DNA of 64,000 bases from an uncultured Clostridia bacterium (GCA_946533175.1 CAMNBS010000001.1:1-64000), one strand, 5' to 3'; numbered from the stretch's first letter, positions 34,682 to 44,536 are shown. Numbers and translations are program-made. The notes: generated by a model from the letters alone, not told the origin.

Positions 34682-34714
34682 CGTCCACCTCTACATGTAA
34701 TATTTTAACACACT

Positions 34715-35305
34715 TTAATTCAAAAATAAACTACTGAATGTCAATGAATGTTTTTTCATCGTTTTAAAAAATGATAATATGTCCTGATTTTTTATTTCAA
34801 GTAGTTCACATATTTCTTCACGTTTATAGCCATTGTAATATAATTCAAAAATACAACTATCTATCCAAGTTAAACTATTTTTAAATAAGCGTATTTTTCC
34901 AAAATAATCTTCATCTGGTAATGGAGAAGATGAAAACAAATCAAGATAAGTAATATCATCATATATTTCAATATCATATGAAAAGGCTTCATTTAAAATC
35001 TTTTTTTTAGAAGAAGAGTTAATTGATATTTCAGTTAAATAAGCATTATTTAAAGCTTTAATAAAATATGTATAGAAAATTGAATTATATGAATCTTTAT
35101 ATAAATGCATCGTTTTATACAATGTGAGATAACCAATTTGCTTTAAATCGTCCATATCATAACCAAATTTTTTAAATGTATTTAAATAATTTCTAGCTAA
35201 TTTAATGATTAATGGTTGATATTTTTGATATAAAAGATTATAAACATCATTATTATTTTCACATACCATATATACTAATTCATAATCATTCAAATTTCGA
35301 TACAT
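34715..35305 (-). CDS. Sigma-70 family sigma factor, SigH-like
   Basis: 196 residues. Region 2 is clear: YQPLIIKLARNYL...GYDMDDLKQIGYLTLYKTMHLYKD (~30-75). A C-terminal helix-turn-helix-like segment (~150-185) would be region 4. In Firmicutes sigH follows cysS-mrnC-rlmB, and this gene lies in the same place, 2 bases before rlmB's stop side. It is shorter and more diverged than SigH of Bacillus (218 residues). Sporulation itself is not shown by this window. Confidence 0.75.
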   Translation of the reverse strand: MYRNLNDYELVYMVCENNNDVYNLLYQKYQPLIIKLARNYLNTFKKFGYDMDDLKQIGYLTLYKTMHLYKDSYNSIFYTYFIKALNNAYLTEISINSSSKKKILNEAFSYDIEIYDDITYLDLFSSSPLPDEDYFGKIRLFKNSLTWIDSCIFELYYNGYKREEICELLEIKNQDILSFFKTMKKHSLTFSSLFLN

Positions 35306-35307
35306 AT

Positions 35308-36009
35308 TTACCTATTTATTAGTTCATAAACGAGTATTCCCGTTGCTACTGAAGCATTTAAACTATTAACCTTTCCATACATAGGAATACTAACTATACA
35401 ATCACATGAATCACGTACAATTCTCGTTAAACCATTACCTTCATTACCAATTATTAGTGCAGACTTAGGAGCATAATCTACTTTTTTATAATCTTCACCA
35501 TCCATAGAAGCTCCATAGATAAAAAATCCACATTTTTTAAGATATTTAATAGTATTATTCAAATTAGTAACTTGGCATATTTTCACATTAAATAAAGTTC
35601 CAACACTAGTTTTCATAACTGTTTCATTAACAGAAACACTTCGATTAACTGGCAATACTATTCCATCAATACCACTAGCTTCCGCAGTTCTAACTATTGC
35701 TCCTAAATTATGTGGATCTTCTAAGTGATCAAGTATTAAAATAGTACACTTTTCTTTATTACCAATAATATTATCAAGTGAGGTATAATTAAAATCCCCT
35801 ACCTCTAATATTACACCTTGATGATTGTTTTTGACAAGACTATCAAGTTTTTGCTTTTCTTCATAAAAAACCGGAATTTTTTTTATTTTTAATAATGATA
35901 AAATATCTCTTTCATTAAAATTATTTTGACAAATCGCTCTTTTAATTATAATTTCTTCATGAAAATTTTTTAAAATTTCTTTAACATTATTTCTTCCTGA
36001 TACTAACAT
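35308..36009 (-). CDS. rlmB: 23S rRNA (guanosine-2'-O-)-methyltransferase RlmB
   Basis: 233 residues from the ATG at 36009 (GGAGG with 4 bases spacing); the longer in-frame upstream stretch has no ribosome binding site. SpoU/TrmH knot motifs: LDHLEDPHNLGAIVRTAEASG, IIGNEGNGLTR and IPMYGKVNSLNASVATGI. An N-terminal substrate-binding domain is present. It methylates G2251 in the ribosomal P loop. Part of the cysS-mrnC-rlmB-sigma cluster. Confidence 0.92.
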   Translation of the reverse strand: MLVSGRNNVKEILKNFHEEIIIKRAICQNNFNERDILSLLKIKKIPVFYEEKQKLDSLVKNNHQGVILEVGDFNYTSLDNIIGNKEKCTILILDHLEDPHNLGAIVRTAEASGIDGIVLPVNRSVSVNETVMKTSVGTLFNVKICQVTNLNNTIKYLKKCGFFIYGASMDGEDYKKVDYAPKSALIIGNEGNGLTRIVRDSCDCIVSIPMYGKVNSLNASVATGILVYELINR

Positions 36010-36106
36010 AAAACCTCCAACTGAGAATAATTTGACTTTTTTAGTCCATATATATTTGTAATTATAACATATTTTAGCCAAAAGAAAAAGATGACACTCC
36101 ACATAT

Positions 36107-36475
36107 CTAGCTTAGAATTATCATCATTATTTCTTCAATTCTCTTAATATTTCCTTCTAGTTTTAAATAACCAATTAAAGCTTCTAAACCTGTAGCATAT
36201 TTATATGTTACAATATCACAATTTCTTTTTTTAGTGACAGATTTATGATTTCTTGCCCGCCTAATTATTTCTAATTCTTTTTCTGTGAAAAAGTTATCAT
36301 CAACTAATTTTTTAACCCAAAAACATTGCGCAGGAGCGCTGACATATTTAATTGCTTCACTTTGCAAACTATTAACATTACCAATTCCTTTTTTAATCAA
36401 ATATTCTCGGACATAATCTTCATAAATCGTATCACCTAAATAAGCCAAAACTAAAGAGTTTATTTCTTTAATCAT
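36107..36475 (-). CDS. mrnC: Mini-ribonuclease III
   Basis: 122 residues from the ATG at 36475, overlapping the peptidase stop by 8 bases. It is a stand-alone RNase III catalytic domain: LAYLGDTIYEDYVREYL with the acidic Asp, RARNHKS and the second acidic cluster in TGLEALIGYLKLEG. It has no double-stranded RNA-binding domain. It matures the 23S rRNA ends. Usual position after cysS, here with a peptidase gene in between. Confidence 0.93.
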   Translation of the reverse strand: MIKEINSLVLAYLGDTIYEDYVREYLIKKGIGNVNSLQSEAIKYVSAPAQCFWVKKLVDDNFFTEKELEIIRRARNHKSVTKKRNCDIVTYKYATGLEALIGYLKLEGNIKRIEEIMMIILS

Positions 36476-37148
36476 CACGTCTACCAACAACAATTAATAC
36501 TAATCGTAATACTTCCATAAGGGTTGATAATACACCTGCAACATAAGTAAGAGCAGCTGATGTCAACATTTTTTTAGCTCCACTATATTCCTCTTTATCA
36601 ACAATGGCATACTCTTCTATTTTTTTTAAAGCTCTTTTGGAGGCATCAAACTCCACCGGTAAAGTAACTAGTTGAAATAATAAAATAATTACTTCAAAAG
36701 CAATACCTACCCAGATTAACTTAACTAAACTAAGAACAAAACCAATCATAATCGCTACATAACCAATTTTTGTAGAAAAATTAACTATTGGAATAATACT
36801 GTTACGAAATCTTAAAAAGGTATATCCCTCTTTATCCTGGATGGCATGACCGCATTCGTGAGCAGCAACACTAGCAGCTGCTACTGTTTGACCATGATAA
36901 ATATCCGATGACAATTTAACCACTTTTTTAGATGGATCATAATGATCTGTTAAATCTCCTTGAGTTTCTAAAATTAAAACATTTGATAAACCATTTCTAT
37001 CTAATATCTCCCTAGCTACATCAAAACCACTTTTTTTCTTTTTTATATATACTTGTTTATACTTACGATAATTTAAGCTAATATAAGCTTGAGCTCCACT
37101 AGTTATCAAAAAAGCTCCTAAAATTAAAATTAAAGATATAAAATCCAT
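36468..37148 (-). CDS. Zinc metallopeptidase, YugP-type, membrane-bound
   Basis: 226 residues with an N-terminal membrane segment (~1-20), HECGH at ~92 in AAHECGHAIQDKEGY, two or three further membrane segments (~115-165) and a late one at the C-terminus. This is the Zn_peptidase_2 family (YugP in Bacillus), of unknown substrate; the order of membrane helix, HExxH and membrane helices agrees. It is inserted between cysS and mrnC, which are adjacent in many relatives. GAGAGGTG lies before the ATG. Confidence 0.9.
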   Translation of the reverse strand: MDFISLILILGAFLITSGAQAYISLNYRKYKQVYIKKKKSGFDVAREILDRNGLSNVLILETQGDLTDHYDPSKKVVKLSSDIYHGQTVAAASVAAHECGHAIQDKEGYTFLRFRNSIIPIVNFSTKIGYVAIMIGFVLSLVKLIWVGIAFEVIILLFQLVTLPVEFDASKRALKKIEEYAIVDKEEYSGAKKMLTSAALTYVAGVLSTLMEVLRLVLIVVGRRDD

Positions 37149-37207
37149 AAGTCACCTCTCTTAAATCATATAATAAAAAACATGTTTTTTCAATAGTATT
37201 ATTCTAA

Positions 37208-37232
37208 AAGAAAACTATAGTTTTCACTATAG
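37208..37232 (-). terminator. Short terminator after cysS
   Basis: Minus strand CTATAG, 6-base loop, CTATAG, then TTTTCTTTT. The stem is only six pairs. Confidence 0.5.
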
Positions 37233-37233
37233 A

Positions 37234-38628
37234 TTATTCTCTAATTTCATAAATTGTACCGTCTCTTGTATCTTTTAAAATTATTCCCAATTCTTGTAAA
37301 TGATTTCTAATTTCATCAGCTTGTTGATAATCCTTATTCTTTTTAGCCTCGTTACGTTTTTCAATTAAATTTTCTATTTCTTTTTCATCAATATTTATAT
37401 TCTTTTCTATTTCTTTTGTTAAATCAAGTGATAGTACTCCATCAAATTCATCAATCAATTTTAATTTTGTATAATCATTCATATCACTTTTTAAAACATC
37501 ATAAACCGTTGTTAAAGCAAGAGATGTATTTAAATTATTATTCATACTATCAATAAATTGTTGTTGATATTTAGCATAATTATTATCTAATTTATCCTCT
37601 TGTCTACTTAATCCACTAATACGTTTTTTTAATTTTAAATAAGCTTTTTCTGAACCAATTAAATTATCATACGAAAACATTAAAGGTTTACTATAATGAC
37701 TAGACAAAACCATATAACGATAAGAAAGAGGATTAAATCCTTTATTAATTAAAGTATCAACAGTAACAAATTCTCCATTACTCTTACTCATTTTACCATT
37801 GGCATCATTTAAATGCTCAACATGAAACCAATAATTACACCATTTGTGACCTAGATAAGCTTCACTTTGAGCTATTTCATTTGTATGATGAGGAAAAATA
37901 TTATCAATCCCACCACAATGAATATCTAAATATTCTCCCAAATATTTCATTGATATACCAGAACATTCAATATGCCAACCAGGATATCCTAATCCCCAAG
38001 GGGAAGACCATTTTAATTCTTGATCATCAAACTTACTCTTTGTAAACCATAAAACAAAATCAGTTTTATTTTTTTTATTTGTATCAGCTAAAACATCTTC
38101 ACGAGCTCCAACAATCAAATCATCTTCATTATGATTAGTTAGGACGTAATAATTATCTAATTTAGAAGTATCAAAATATACATTGCCACCAGCAATATAA
38201 GCATAGCCTGTATCCAATAATTTACTGATGATTTTGATATATTCATTAATTAAACTAGTAGCGGGAATTACAGTATCTGGTTTTCGTATATTTAACTTTT
38301 CAGCATCTATAAAAAATTTTTCAGTATAAAACTTCGCTATATCTAAGACACTTTTATGTTCATGTTTAGCACTTAAAACCATCTTATCAGATCCCAAATC
38401 TGAATCACCAGTTAAATGTCCTACATCCGTTATATTCATAACACGATCAACTTTTAAACCAATATATTTTAAATATTTTTCTAAAACATCTTCACAAATA
38501 TATGTACGCAAATTTCCTATATGAGCATAATGATATACTGTTGGTCCACAAGTATACATTTTAACAATACCAGACTTGTTTGGAACAAATTCTTCTATTT
38601 TCCTTGTTAAAGTGTTAAAGATTTCCAT
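37234..38628 (-). CDS. cysS: Cysteinyl-tRNA synthetase
   Basis: 464 residues from the ATG at 38628, 7 bases after GGAGG; an earlier in-frame ATG lies one base after that sequence. Class I signatures: CGPTVYHYAHIGN (Cys zinc ligand and HIGH box) near residue 28, GGIDNIFPHHTNE, and KMSKS at ~265. The C-terminal helical domain is of usual length. It may be transcribed together with the clpC-like gene, 50 bases upstream. Confidence 0.96.
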   Translation of the reverse strand: MEIFNTLTRKIEEFVPNKSGIVKMYTCGPTVYHYAHIGNLRTYICEDVLEKYLKYIGLKVDRVMNITDVGHLTGDSDLGSDKMVLSAKHEHKSVLDIAKFYTEKFFIDAEKLNIRKPDTVIPATSLINEYIKIISKLLDTGYAYIAGGNVYFDTSKLDNYYVLTNHNEDDLIVGAREDVLADTNKKNKTDFVLWFTKSKFDDQELKWSSPWGLGYPGWHIECSGISMKYLGEYLDIHCGGIDNIFPHHTNEIAQSEAYLGHKWCNYWFHVEHLNDANGKMSKSNGEFVTVDTLINKGFNPLSYRYMVLSSHYSKPLMFSYDNLIGSEKAYLKLKKRISGLSRQEDKLDNNYAKYQQQFIDSMNNNLNTSLALTTVYDVLKSDMNDYTKLKLIDEFDGVLSLDLTKEIEKNINIDEKEIENLIEKRNEAKKNKDYQQADEIRNHLQELGIILKDTRDGTIYEIRE

Positions 38629-38678
38629 AAACATACCTCCAAATATGTTTTTATTATACATGATTTCTTATATAAAGT

Positions 38679-40943
38679 CTATATTTTCAAAGTATTTCTT
38701 TTCTTTAAAAGATTATTAATAATAATATCATCTATTTTTTCTTCTAATAATTTATTAGCACGTCTCGCTCCATATATTTCATAATCACTTTCATCTATAA
38801 TATCATCAATTATTTTTTTACTAATTCTTATATTAACTTCATTTTGATATTTTTTCTTTATATTATGAATTTTTAGCTTAATTATTTTATCAATATCATC
38901 TCGTGTTAAATGATTAAATGAACATATTAAATTAATACGATTAACTAGTGGAGTGGATAAAAAATTTCTAATTTCACTTTCAACTTTTACATTATTATTA
39001 AACCCTATAACTTCCTTATCACAACCAATGTTACTAGTCATAAAAATAATAGCATTATTTAAATATATTTTCTCACCATGGCAATTAGTAATAATTCCTT
39101 CATCTAAAGCTTGTAAAAAGAGATTAATAACTTCTGGATGAGCTTTTTCTATTTCATCTAAAAGAATAATACAATAGGGATTATTTTTTATTTTCTCTAA
39201 AACATTATCCGTATCATTGTAACCAACATATCCTGGTGGAGAGCCAATTATTTTGCTTACAGAATGCGCTTCTTTATATTCACTCATATCAAGACGTATT
39301 AAAGGAATATTTAAATACTTGCTATATTCTTTAACTAACATTGTTTTACCAACACCACTATTCCCAATAAATAAAAATGAATATGGTAAATTGTTCTTTA
39401 ATCCTAATAATATTTTTTTGGTAACCTTAGTAATTTTATCAATAACATCATCCTGACCAATAACTATTTTCTTTAATTTACATGCTAAATCAACTAATTT
39501 TTCTTTACCATGATGTATTTCATAAATAGGAATATGAGTTTTACTTTCAATAACACTAGCTACATCTTCTCGTGTTATTATTTTTCGTTTATTATCACTA
39601 ATACTTAATGATATTTCATTTATGGTACTTTCTAATTGCATCTCATTTTCTTTAATACTAGAAGCCTCATTATATTGATGATGAATAATTAATCTATTTT
39701 TTTTCTCTTTAATCTGGTTTAATTCTTCCTTTAATTTATCCAATTTCAAATATTTATTTCCTTTATTTAAAGATACTTTTGTACAAACAATATCTAAAAT
39801 ATCAAGGGACTTATCGGGATTATTTCGATCTTTAATATATTTATCTGTTAATTCTACTAATGAATCAATAACATCTATTGATATATTAACATGATGATAA
39901 TCTTCATATATATTTTTTAAATTATATAATATTTTTTTAGTTTCTAAAAGATTATTTTCTTGAATTATAATATTTTGAAAACGTCGATTTAAAGCTTTAT
40001 CTTTTGCAATGGTATCTTTATATTCTTTAATTGTTGTTGCTCCAATAAGTCGAATATTTCCTCTCGCTAATGCTGGTTTTAAAATATTTGATGCATCAAT
40101 AGCACCTTCTGCCCCACCAGCACCTACAATGGTATGAACTTCATCAATAAAAACAATTAAATTATCATTGGTTTCTAATTCTTTTAAGATTTTATTTATT
40201 CGTTCTTCAAATTCTCCGCGATATTTAGTACCCGCTACACATGAAGCAACGGAAAGACTTAATATTCTTTTATTTTTCAACTTATCCGGAACTTTCCCTT
40301 TTACTATTCTACTAGCTAATTCCTCAACAATTGCAGTTTTGCCAACACCTGCTTCACCAATTAATAAAGGATTATTTTTATTTCGGCGAAGAAGAATTTC
40401 AATTACCTCATTAACTTCTTTATCTCGCCCAATTAATGGATCAAAACCTGATTCGAACGCCTTCTTAGTCAAATCAATACTACAATCATTAATTAATAAT
40501 TTTTTATTATTTTTCTTACACTTATTGTTTTTATTTAATTCTTCATATAAATCATCAATATTAAATCCCAAATTTGTCAAAATACGAACTGCTACTCCTT
40601 CCCCCTCATCTAAAATAGATAGCATAATATCTTCAAGAGTTATTTCCTTACCATTATTATCCTTCACTTCCATTAAGGCATTTTCTAATACTCTTTTTAA
40701 AAGGGGAGTATATATTAAATATTCATTGTTGCTTTCACCAATTCCCATGTTTTTTATTAATTCCTCTTTAAACAATTCATAATTTAAACCATAATTCAGT
40801 AATTTTTGGGACAATTCTGTTTTACTATTTAAAATACTTAATAAAACATGTTCACTACCAATAAAACTGTGTTTTAACTTGCACATTTCCATTTTAGCAT
40901 TTTTTAATATTTTTTGAGCTTCTTCACTAAACTTTATAAACAT
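38679..40943 (-). CDS. clpC: ClpC-like AAA+ unfoldase
   Basis: 754 residues from the ATG at 40943 after GGAGGATG. An N-terminal Clp repeat domain (~1-145: FSEEAQKILKNAK, LKHSFIGSEHVLLSIL) is followed by AAA1 with Walker A GEAGVGKT (~200), a short middle domain (~395-440), as in ClpC and not ClpB, and AAA2 with GNSGVGKT (~530) and [10 protein letters not shown]. It would unfold proteins for ClpP (60261-60845). It lacks the ctsR-mcsA-mcsB neighbours seen in Bacillus. The AAA2 Walker [12 protein letters not shown] is intact. Confidence 0.88.
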   Translation of the reverse strand: MFIKFSEEAQKILKNAKMEMCKLKHSFIGSEHVLLSILNSKTELSQKLLNYGLNYELFKEELIKNMGIGESNNEYLIYTPLLKRVLENALMEVKDNNGKEITLEDIMLSILDEGEGVAVRILTNLGFNIDDLYEELNKNNKCKKNNKKLLINDCSIDLTKKAFESGFDPLIGRDKEVNEVIEILLRRNKNNPLLIGEAGVGKTAIVEELASRIVKGKVPDKLKNKRILSLSVASCVAGTKYRGEFEERINKILKELETNDNLIVFIDEVHTIVGAGGAEGAIDASNILKPALARGNIRLIGATTIKEYKDTIAKDKALNRRFQNIIIQENNLLETKKILYNLKNIYEDYHHVNISIDVIDSLVELTDKYIKDRNNPDKSLDILDIVCTKVSLNKGNKYLKLDKLKEELNQIKEKKNRLIIHHQYNEASSIKENEMQLESTINEISLSISDNKRKIITREDVASVIESKTHIPIYEIHHGKEKLVDLACKLKKIVIGQDDVIDKITKVTKKILLGLKNNLPYSFLFIGNSGVGKTMLVKEYSKYLNIPLIRLDMSEYKEAHSVSKIIGSPPGYVGYNDTDNVLEKIKNNPYCIILLDEIEKAHPEVINLFLQALDEGIITNCHGEKIYLNNAIIFMTSNIGCDKEVIGFNNNVKVESEIRNFLSTPLVNRINLICSFNHLTRDDIDKIIKLKIHNIKKKYQNEVNIRISKKIIDDIIDESDYEIYGARRANKLLEEKIDDIIINNLLKKRNTLKI

Positions 40944-40951
40944 ATCATCCT

Positions 40952-40968
40952 CCATATATATTATATGG
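40952..40968. promoter_or_regulatory. Palindrome over the -10 region before the clpC-like gene
   Basis: Arms CCATATA and TATATGG around 3 bases. On the minus strand a TATAAT lies within it and the ribosome binding site starts in its end. It does not match the CtsR or CIRCE operators. Confidence 0.4.
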
Positions 40969-41002
40969 ATATAATAAATAATTACTCATTTATCTCTTCG
41001 AC

Positions 41003-41030
41003 AAAAAAAAGAACTCTATAATAGAGTTCT
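41003..41030 (-). terminator. Terminator after the YfcC-type gene
   Basis: Minus strand AGAACTCTA, TTA loop, TAGAGTTCT and then eight Ts. The stem overlaps the stop codon. Confidence 0.85.
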
Positions 41031-42681
41031 AAACAAAGAATTGCAATACAATAATAAATGTAATAAAAATTACCAAAACAATTTCTAATATTGGACGCCA
41101 CATCTTCTTCAACCATGTAGTATATTTAATATCCAATATAGATAAATTGAATAATAAAATTGTACTAGTTGGAGCTACTAAAAGAGCTAAACCATACATT
41201 GCTTGAGTAATTAATCCACATAATGGATATACACTTGCACTAGTAAAATAACTTGTAGCATAGCTTAATGTTAGAGCACCATATCGATAATAAGTAAAAT
41301 CAGTATTAAATAATGCACTAACGAAAGTACAAATTGGATACCAAAGAATACTTAATCCATCAGTTAACTTTAATAATGGCTTTAACATAGTTAAAATAAC
41401 TGGATGTGATGATATCAAAATTAAAACAGTATAGCTTAATAAAGCAACAAAGGCACCATATAAGACATTTTTAATACCTTTTCCATAGTTAGAAATAGCA
41501 TCTTCAAAAGAAATATGATACGTAAACTTAATTACTAATCCTAATATCAACATTACGGCAATATAATCATTATAAGTCCATTTTCCAAAAGCCTGAACAG
41601 ATCCTAGTAATTTTTCCCAAGTAAAGGCATTAATTAAACCATCAACTTTAATTAATTCTAATGCTTTAGTTAAAATATCCGTAACTTTAAATACATCTTC
41701 AAACATTATTTTTAGAAGAGCAAGTAAGGCAAATACACCAAAAATAATGGTAACAATTAAGCGACGCTTACTCATAAAATGTTCAGATTTGTTAAGATTC
41801 TTTCTTTTTTTATAAACACTATAAAGAACATTATATAGACAAACTAATGCACAAACTGTTAACACCACATATTTAGATAATACTTTACTAGCTAAAATAT
41901 TTTCATGTAATGTATCAAAGAAAGTAATATTAAAGGCTCCTGACCAATCTATTGTTGATAAAATAACAACAAGTATAAAGACAATTAACATTACAGCAAG
42001 TGGCCATACTTTAGCAGATTTTTCTTTTACTTTAGCCGGAATTAAAAAACCTTCCTCTACATTCTTTTCTCTTTCTTGTTTACGATTATGTAAGATAATA
42101 TTAACTATAATAATAGCTGAACAAACAACTAATAATACTACTTTTACCCAGATTAGATCATTGTAATTAGTGCTTAATATCTCGTTAAAAGCACCCGCTA
42201 CTAAACTCGAGAATGTTGTACCAATAATACCAGCACTTACTGAACCAACTGTAATCATTGCAGCTGTCATTTTATCATAACCAAGAAGTAAAACAATAGC
42301 AGCAATAAATGGTAAAACTAGCAATGTCTCAAAGGTAAATCCTGTAAATGAAGAGATAATCGCAATAAATAAAACAGTTATAACTAACCAGATAATTTCT
42401 CTTCCCTTAATATGATTACTAACACGATCAAGAAGTAAACGATATGCAGGTGTTTTATTTAATAATCCATAAAATCCACCAATAGCAATTATATATACAA
42501 AAATATAAATAAAGTTATAAAAGGTAAATACTGGATAGCTAAAAATATTCATAATTCCTGCTTGAGCTCTTTCTGCTTCGACAAGTTCACCATTCAAATA
42601 AGTAACTGGCAATATCCATGTTAACAATGCAACTATTAAAATAGTCAAAGTAACTACAAATAATGTATTATATTTTTTCAT
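41029..42681 (-). CDS. YfcC/DcuC-type anion transporter
   Basis: 550 residues with about 12 hydrophobic segments. The N-terminal part has WILPVTYLNGE, then FSYPVFTFYNFIY and IAIGGFYGLLNKTPAYRLLLDR, characteristic of the YfcC family (C4-dicarboxylate anaerobic carrier superfamily). A Lys-rich cytosolic loop (~200-225) separates the halves. The substrate is unknown; peptides, amino acids or dicarboxylates are all possible. AGGAGGAGGG precedes the ATG, a strong site, and it is a single-gene transcript. Confidence 0.7.
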   Translation of the reverse strand: MKKYNTLFVVTLTILIVALLTWILPVTYLNGELVEAERAQAGIMNIFSYPVFTFYNFIYIFVYIIAIGGFYGLLNKTPAYRLLLDRVSNHIKGREIIWLVITVLFIAIISSFTGFTFETLLVLPFIAAIVLLLGYDKMTAAMITVGSVSAGIIGTTFSSLVAGAFNEILSTNYNDLIWVKVVLLVVCSAIIIVNIILHNRKQEREKNVEEGFLIPAKVKEKSAKVWPLAVMLIVFILVVILSTIDWSGAFNITFFDTLHENILASKVLSKYVVLTVCALVCLYNVLYSVYKKRKNLNKSEHFMSKRRLIVTIIFGVFALLALLKIMFEDVFKVTDILTKALELIKVDGLINAFTWEKLLGSVQAFGKWTYNDYIAVMLILGLVIKFTYHISFEDAISNYGKGIKNVLYGAFVALLSYTVLILISSHPVILTMLKPLLKLTDGLSILWYPICTFVSALFNTDFTYYRYGALTLSYATSYFTSASVYPLCGLITQAMYGLALLVAPTSTILLFNLSILDIKYTTWLKKMWRPILEIVLVIFITFIIVLQFFV

Positions 42682-42699
42682 TTTCCCTCCTCCTATTCA

Positions 42700-42747
42700 A
42701 TTATACAAAAAAGAAATGATATAATCAATTTTTTTTTACATCATTTC
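42700..42747 (-). promoter_or_regulatory. Promoter of the YfcC-type gene with flanking inverted repeat
   Basis: Minus strand -35 TTGATT (42723-42728), 17-base spacer, -10 TATAAT (42700-42705). Arms GAAATGAT (42713-42720) and ATCATTTC (42740-42747) flank the -35 box. Confidence 0.6.
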
Positions 42748-42759
42748 ACAATAAATATA

Positions 42760-42956
42760 TCAAAAAATATTATTTAATTTCTTCGATAAACAGTATCTTC
42801 AACAAAGGAATATTTAGGAAAGCATCGAGATATTCTTCAATAGCTAAAGCTATTGACAAGTCTTTTTTCACAACCACCTAAATAGACATAAAAGGAAAAT
42901 GTTAACGCTAAATCGCTTTCTTCATAATAATCTTCCCTATCACACCAAAGTATTCG
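42760..42956 (-). pseudogene. Possible remnant of a coding region
   Basis: Between two genes the minus strand shows two protein-like pieces in different frames. The first runs from near the AAA stop (LWCDREDYYEESDLALTF) and ends about 42843. The second is a stretch of ~33 residues ending at a TAA near 42777 (LSIALAIEEYLDAFL). Neither has a good start or ribosome binding site. They look like the decayed end of a gene, but chance is possible. Confidence 0.25.
42837..42856. repeat. 20-base palindrome
   Basis: Arms TCAATAGCT and AGCTATTGA around AA. A T-run follows nine bases later on the plus strand, but no plus-strand gene ends here, so its role is unknown. Confidence 0.5.
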
Positions 42957-44519
42957 TTATAAAACATTATCAATATTAATATCTTTATCTGTTATAGTTA
43001 TTAAAACATCTTTACGTTTCTTTTCTTTAGTATTAGTTGCATGCATAGTAACCGTTTTTTCATACATATTACGAACAAATCTTGCATTTCCAAAATTCTT
43101 CATGTTTTTATTTTTAATAATTATTTCTTTGGCTTTATCTAATGCGTCATTTGTAATTTTGAAACCTGCTTTATTAACCATTCCTTTAAATATTTCTAAC
43201 AATTCATCTACAGTATAATCTTTAAAATTTAAAGTATAGCCAATACGTGATGCAATACCTGAATTTGAATTAATAAAATCTTGCATCTCTTTTGTATAAC
43301 CTGCAAAAATAACAACTAAGTTATCACGATTATCTTCCATCGCTTTTATAAGTGTTGCAATAGCTTCATCATTATAAGAATTGTTTTTGCTGGATAAGGA
43401 ATATGCTTCATCAATAAATAATATTCCCCCTAAAGCTCTTTCAATAACACTGTATGTTTTTATTGCAGTTTGTCCAACATATTCCGCCACTAAATCTTTA
43501 CTTGATACTTCAATTAGTTTATTTTCTTTAATATAACCTAAATTATATAAAATACCGGATAAACATCTAGCAACTGTCGTTTTACCAGTTCCAGGATTTC
43601 CTAAAAATAACATATGTAAGTTAACATTAGCAATTTTTAAATCACTTTTTTCTTTTAAACTAATCAAATTAACCAAATCATACAATACCTTTTTTACATC
43701 ATTAAGTCCAACCAAGTCATTAAGTTCAGAAAATATCTCTTCTGTACTCTTAACTTCTTTAATTTTAGGAACTTCTTTTTTAAAAGATAAATAATTTATT
43801 AATTTATCCCGATAAGATGAATAATTTATTATATCCTTATGCGTATTAGTAATATAATCTAATAATAATATATTATTAGATTCATCTAAACTAATCTTAC
43901 TTAAAACTTCATGATAAATATCCTGTATATCTGGAATAATTTCAATTAATTTAAAATTAAAGTACTTATTAGTAAGTTCATTATCAAAAGAAGTAAAAAG
44001 ACTTATATCATCCTTATTACCACTTAATAAGGTAATATGATTAGATAGATTATTTTTCAATTGATAAAGAAATAACTTTTTATTATTTTCATCAAGTAAT
44101 AGAAATCCTTTTAGATCAGTTAAAACAACAAGACCATTTTTATCATAAATATCTTTTATATCAACTTTATTTGATAATTCATACATTGATAATTTATATA
44201 CACTATTATTCTTTATATAATGATTATTTTTAACACTTTTTGAAAGTATTTCACTAATTTTATTGACATTTTCTGTGTCATTACTATCTATTATAATATT
44301 AAAATCAATATAATTTTTTTCTTCATTATTAGTATATTTACTCATATACTCAATTATTTGTTTAAGTAAGTTTTTAGATTCATTATCAATATATATAGAA
44401 TTTATCTCATCTAATATATTAATTTCATCATCATTATTCTTCACTTTTTCTACGTTAATTTCATTCTTTTCTACTTTAAAAAAATCATTATATATATCAT
44501 TAAAATATCTATTATTCAT
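42957..44519 (-). CDS. CbbX/SpoVK-type AAA+ ATPase
   Basis: 520 residues. The first ~265 residues are Asn/Asp/Ile-rich and not recognised. The C-terminal part is a CbbX-type AAA+ module: LVGLNDVKKVL, Walker A GNPGTGKT (~310), the pore-loop segment AEYVGQTA, Walker B ILFIDEAYSL, FAGYTKEMQ and the C-terminal lid with NARFVRNMYE. Relatives are SpoVK, CbbX and EccA of ESX secretion. GAGGAG precedes the ATG. It has its own promoter, with a pair of DnaA boxes before it, and lies next to telA. Confidence 0.85.
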   Translation of the reverse strand: MNNRYFNDIYNDFFKVEKNEINVEKVKNNDDEINILDEINSIYIDNESKNLLKQIIEYMSKYTNNEEKNYIDFNIIIDSNDTENVNKISEILSKSVKNNHYIKNNSVYKLSMYELSNKVDIKDIYDKNGLVVLTDLKGFLLLDENNKKLFLYQLKNNLSNHITLLSGNKDDISLFTSFDNELTNKYFNFKLIEIIPDIQDIYHEVLSKISLDESNNILLLDYITNTHKDIINYSSYRDKLINYLSFKKEVPKIKEVKSTEEIFSELNDLVGLNDVKKVLYDLVNLISLKEKSDLKIANVNLHMLFLGNPGTGKTTVARCLSGILYNLGYIKENKLIEVSSKDLVAEYVGQTAIKTYSVIERALGGILFIDEAYSLSSKNNSYNDEAIATLIKAMEDNRDNLVVIFAGYTKEMQDFINSNSGIASRIGYTLNFKDYTVDELLEIFKGMVNKAGFKITNDALDKAKEIIIKNKNMKNFGNARFVRNMYEKTVTMHATNTKEKKRKDVLITITDKDINIDNVL

Positions 44520-44536
44520 AAAAACTCCTCGTCATT

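Noticed and set aside
40168..40782. Plus-strand frame of 204 codons
   Set aside because: It is antisense to the AAA1 part of the clpC-like gene; a similar antisense frame occurs over clpB (54618-54980), so it reflects codon composition of the conserved ATPase motifs.
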